Shown here piece after piece: positions 5,806 through 6,804 of a DNA stretch of 6,804 nucleotides. Where the stretch lies: contig JBEAQD010000060.1 of NCBI GenBank assembly GCA_041164045.1, positions 1 through 6,804 of the forward strand, given 5' to 3'. How positions within the stretch are numbered: the stretch's first letter is position 1; the number at the start of each line of letters is the position of its first letter. The position numbers and the translations under genes were made by a program. The notes under the pieces are model-generated. The model was not told the origin of the DNA. It ran no database searches and saw only the letters and a program-made list of their open reading frames with translations. This stretch comes from CALRBF01 sp041164045. GTDB lineage: Bacteria > Patescibacteriota > Minisyncoccia > SW-4-49-11.

Positions 5806-5814
5806 ATTATATCA
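5806..5814 (-). promoter_or_regulatory. extended -10 promoter of the Cys-rich gene
   Basis: The minus strand reads TGATATAAT within TTGTGATATAATATA. Transcription would begin near 5799, giving a leader of about 25 nt. The -35 region carries no consensus hexamer and is instead covered by the inverted repeat at 5822-5840, a likely place for a regulator to act. Confidence 0.6.
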
Positions 5815-5821
5815 CAAGTTC

Positions 5822-5840
5822 AACTATATTTGTTATAGTT
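5822..5840. repeat. inverted repeat, candidate operator or activator site
   Basis: Arms AACTATA (5822-5828) and TATAGTT (5834-5840) are exact complements around a 5-base centre. The repeat starts 8 bp upstream of the extended -10 motif, where the -35 box would normally lie. The promoter lacks a -35 consensus, so an activator is as plausible as a repressor. AT-rich 7-bp arms can arise by chance in this sequence. Confidence 0.4.
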
Positions 5841-5874
5841 TCCCGTCAACTCCCCTTGTCTTGCATACATCCAA

Positions 5875-5907
5875 TACAAAAATAAACTCTTAAGGATAAA
5901 TCCTAAG
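5875..5907 (-). terminator. weak intrinsic terminator after tRNA-Leu
   Basis: On the minus strand CTTAGGA (5901-5907), loop TTTA, then TCCTTAAG (5889-5896) pair with one bulged base and are followed by the T-rich AGTTTATTTTTG. It begins 17 bp after the tRNA-Leu 3' end and is the last structure before the next promoter, so it probably ends the tRNA-rplS transcript. Between it and 5840 I see nothing else. Confidence 0.5.
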
Positions 5908-5923
5908 ATTTTATTTTATATAG

Positions 5924-6012
5924 TGCGCAGAAGAGGACTTGAACCTCCACGGTACTTTGTATTTTCCCACAAGCACCTCAAGCTTGCGTGTCTACCATTC
6001 CACCACCTGCGC
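5924..6012 (-). tRNA. tRNA-Leu (anticodon GAG)
   Basis: An 89-nt class II tRNA. Acceptor GCGCAGG pairs with TCTGCGC, with one G-U pair at the base, and the discriminator is A. The anticodon arm is CAAGC-TTGAGGT-GCTTG, giving GAG. A long variable region and the T arm GGAGG-TTCAAGT-CCTCT follow. The variable arm is AT-rich with only a short stem (TAC-AAA-GTA or GG/CC). CCA is not encoded; the next bases are CTA. It lies after rplS and probably shares its transcript. Confidence 0.93.
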
Positions 6013-6016
6013 TTTG

Positions 6017-6041
6017 TTTAGAGTTTAATTTTTACTCTAAA
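6017..6041 (-). repeat. hairpin between rplS and tRNA-Leu
   Basis: TTTAGAGT (6017-6024) and ACTCTAAA (6034-6041) form an 8-bp perfect stem with a 9-base loop, in the 46-bp gap between the rplS stop and the tRNA. No clear T-run follows on the minus strand. It may protect the rplS 3' end or mark the point where tRNA processing separates the two RNAs, and it could act as a weak terminator. Confidence 0.5.
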
Positions 6042-6058
6042 TATTGTGAATTTACTAT

Positions 6059-6463
6059 TTACTCAGCTGATTGTACTTCTGTTGCTGTAGTAGCTTCAAC
6101 TGTTTTGCTTGATTCTGTAGTAATAACTTTTTTAGCCTTTTCTTTGAGGCGATATTTTTTACCTATGGCATTTCTTAGGTAGAATAGTTTAGCTCTTCTA
6201 ACTTTAGCATGCTTTACAATTTCAACTTTAGCAATATTAGGAGAATATACAGGGAAAATTCTCTCTACACCTACTCCAAGAGAGACTTTTCTAACTGTAA
6301 AAGTAGCTGAGATATTTGTTCTCAAATGCTTAGCAATTATAATTCCTTCAAAAATCTGGATTCTTTCTTTATTACCTTCAATAACTTTTTGATGTACTCG
6401 AACAGTATCTCCAATATTAACTGGTTCGAATGGTAACTCTGTAGGTGTGGCTAGTGTACTCAT
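6059..6463 (-). CDS. rplS: large ribosomal subunit protein bL19
   Basis: A 134-residue protein with clear bL19 motifs: GDTVRVHQKVIEGNKERIQ (18-36), IFEG (37-40), TFTVRKVSLGVGVERIFP (54-71), SPNIAKVEIV (74-83) and VRRAKLFYLR (88-97), the family signature. bL19 sits at the interface of the two ribosomal subunits. The loop usually reading R-G-x-G-I is LRTNI here, so the glycines are lost. The last 23 residues (from about 112) are a Thr/Ser/Glu/Ala-rich acidic tail beyond the usual family end near residue 115. The common neighbours rpsP, rimM and trmD are absent; tRNA genes flank it instead. The start at 6463 has no close Shine-Dalgarno site; a GGGAG stretch lies 18 nt upstream, which is too far to be standard. 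Confidence 0.97.
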   Translation of the reverse strand: MSTLATPTELPFEPVNIGDTVRVHQKVIEGNKERIQIFEGIIIAKHLRTNISATFTVRKVSLGVGVERIFPVYSPNIAKVEIVKHAKVRRAKLFYLRNAIGKKYRLKEKAKKVITTESSKTVEATTATEVQSAE

Positions 6464-6505
6464 ATCATTATCTTATATATTCTCCCTTATAATCTTAATT
6501 TGGGG

Positions 6506-6579
6506 TGGGCGATGTAGGATTCGAACCTACGACCCCCTCGGTGTAAACGAGATGCTCTGACCAGCTGAGCCAATCGCCC
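6506..6579 (-). tRNA. tRNA-Val (anticodon UAC)
   Basis: A 74-nt tRNA. Acceptor GGGCGAT pairs perfectly with ATCGCCC, and the discriminator is A. The D arm is GCTC-AGCTGGTCA-GAGC. The anticodon arm TCTCG-TTTACAC-CGAGG gives TAC. The T arm is GTAGG-TTCGAAT-CCTAC. The sequence after the discriminator is CCCCA, so the exact CCA end is not encoded. Confidence 0.96.
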
Positions 6580-6621
6580 TTATTATTATGTTCAATGAAT
6601 TTCTCAAGGATAAGCTCACCT

Positions 6622-6698
6622 TGGTAGCGATAGGAGGGATCGAACCTCCGACCTCGGGCTTATGAGTCCCGCGCTCTAACCAGCTGAGCTATATCGCC
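6622..6698 (-). tRNA. tRNA with CAU anticodon, probably elongator tRNA-Met
   Basis: A 74-nt body plus an encoded CCA (6622-6624), the only one of the four with it. Acceptor GGCGATA pairs with TATCGCT, with a G1-U72 wobble. The D arm is GCTC-AGCTGGTTA-GAGC and the T arm GGAGG-TTCGATC-CCTCC. The anticodon arm is CGGGA-CTCATAA-GCCCG, giving CAU, with an A31-G39 mismatch at the top of the stem. A CAU tRNA can be elongator Met or lysidine-modified Ile2. The C4-G69 and C5-G68 pairs preferred by TilS are absent, which favours Met. Confidence 0.85.
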
Positions 6699-6721
6699 AA
6701 TATGAGAAAGATACATTTTTG

Positions 6722-6793
<72 letters not shown>

Positions 6794-6804
6794 ATTTATA
6801 TAGT

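Noticed and set aside
5988..6182. Plus-strand ORF over tRNA-Leu and the rplS end
   Set aside because: It overlaps a clear tRNA and a conserved ribosomal protein on the other strand.

Overview
The window is an AT-rich bacterial segment read almost entirely on the minus strand: eight protein genes, four tRNA genes and a set of short inverted repeats and promoters. All ORFs are intact under the standard code. Trp is encoded by TGG, no TGA interrupts a gene, and TAA is the main stop, with one TAG and one TGA. Low GC, many small or membrane proteins without clear homologues, mostly absent CCA ends on tRNA genes, no convincing Shine-Dalgarno sites, and a short Cys-rich anchored protein together suggest a reduced-genome bacterium. 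The best guess is the Candidate Phyla Radiation (Patescibacteria). This is inference; no marker here settles the taxon.

Layout from right to left, the direction of transcription. Positions 6793-5924 form a translation block: initiator tRNA-Met, a second CAU tRNA (probably elongator Met), tRNA-Val(UAC), rplS (ribosomal protein L19) and tRNA-Leu(GAG), ending in a small hairpin terminator. Positions 5814-4976 carry a promoter, a small membrane-anchored Cys-rich protein and a nucleoside 2-deoxyribosyltransferase-like protein. Positions 4983-3807 carry a promoter buried in the end of the previous gene, then a Nudix hydrolase and a histidine phosphatase 10 bp apart. Positions 3788-3679 hold a GC-richer composite inverted repeat resembling a REP/MITE element. 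Positions 3561-1608 carry a promoter, a secreted/membrane protein of unknown family (signal peptide, ectodomain, four C-terminal membrane segments) and a stand-alone AlbA_2 (Schlafen-type) domain protein, followed by a terminator. Positions 1540-174 carry an overlapping palindrome array placed over a consensus promoter, driving a membrane-anchored GH8 glycoside hydrolase. The first 100 bases hold a compound hairpin and a strong plus-strand terminator that must belong to a gene outside the window.

The proteins suggest two themes. The 5774-3807 genes (deoxyribosyltransferase-like, Nudix, histidine phosphatase) fit nucleotide salvage or clean-up. The GH8 enzyme and the two exported proteins face the cell exterior, as expected for a host-attached or biofilm-dwelling cell. 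The most distinctive signals are regulatory: a perfect 17-bp palindrome over the GH8 -35 box, a recurring extended -10 promoter (TGnTATAATATA) in front of short leaders without Shine-Dalgarno sites, and the composite repeat at 3679-3788. I see no clear defence system, CRISPR array or transposase gene.
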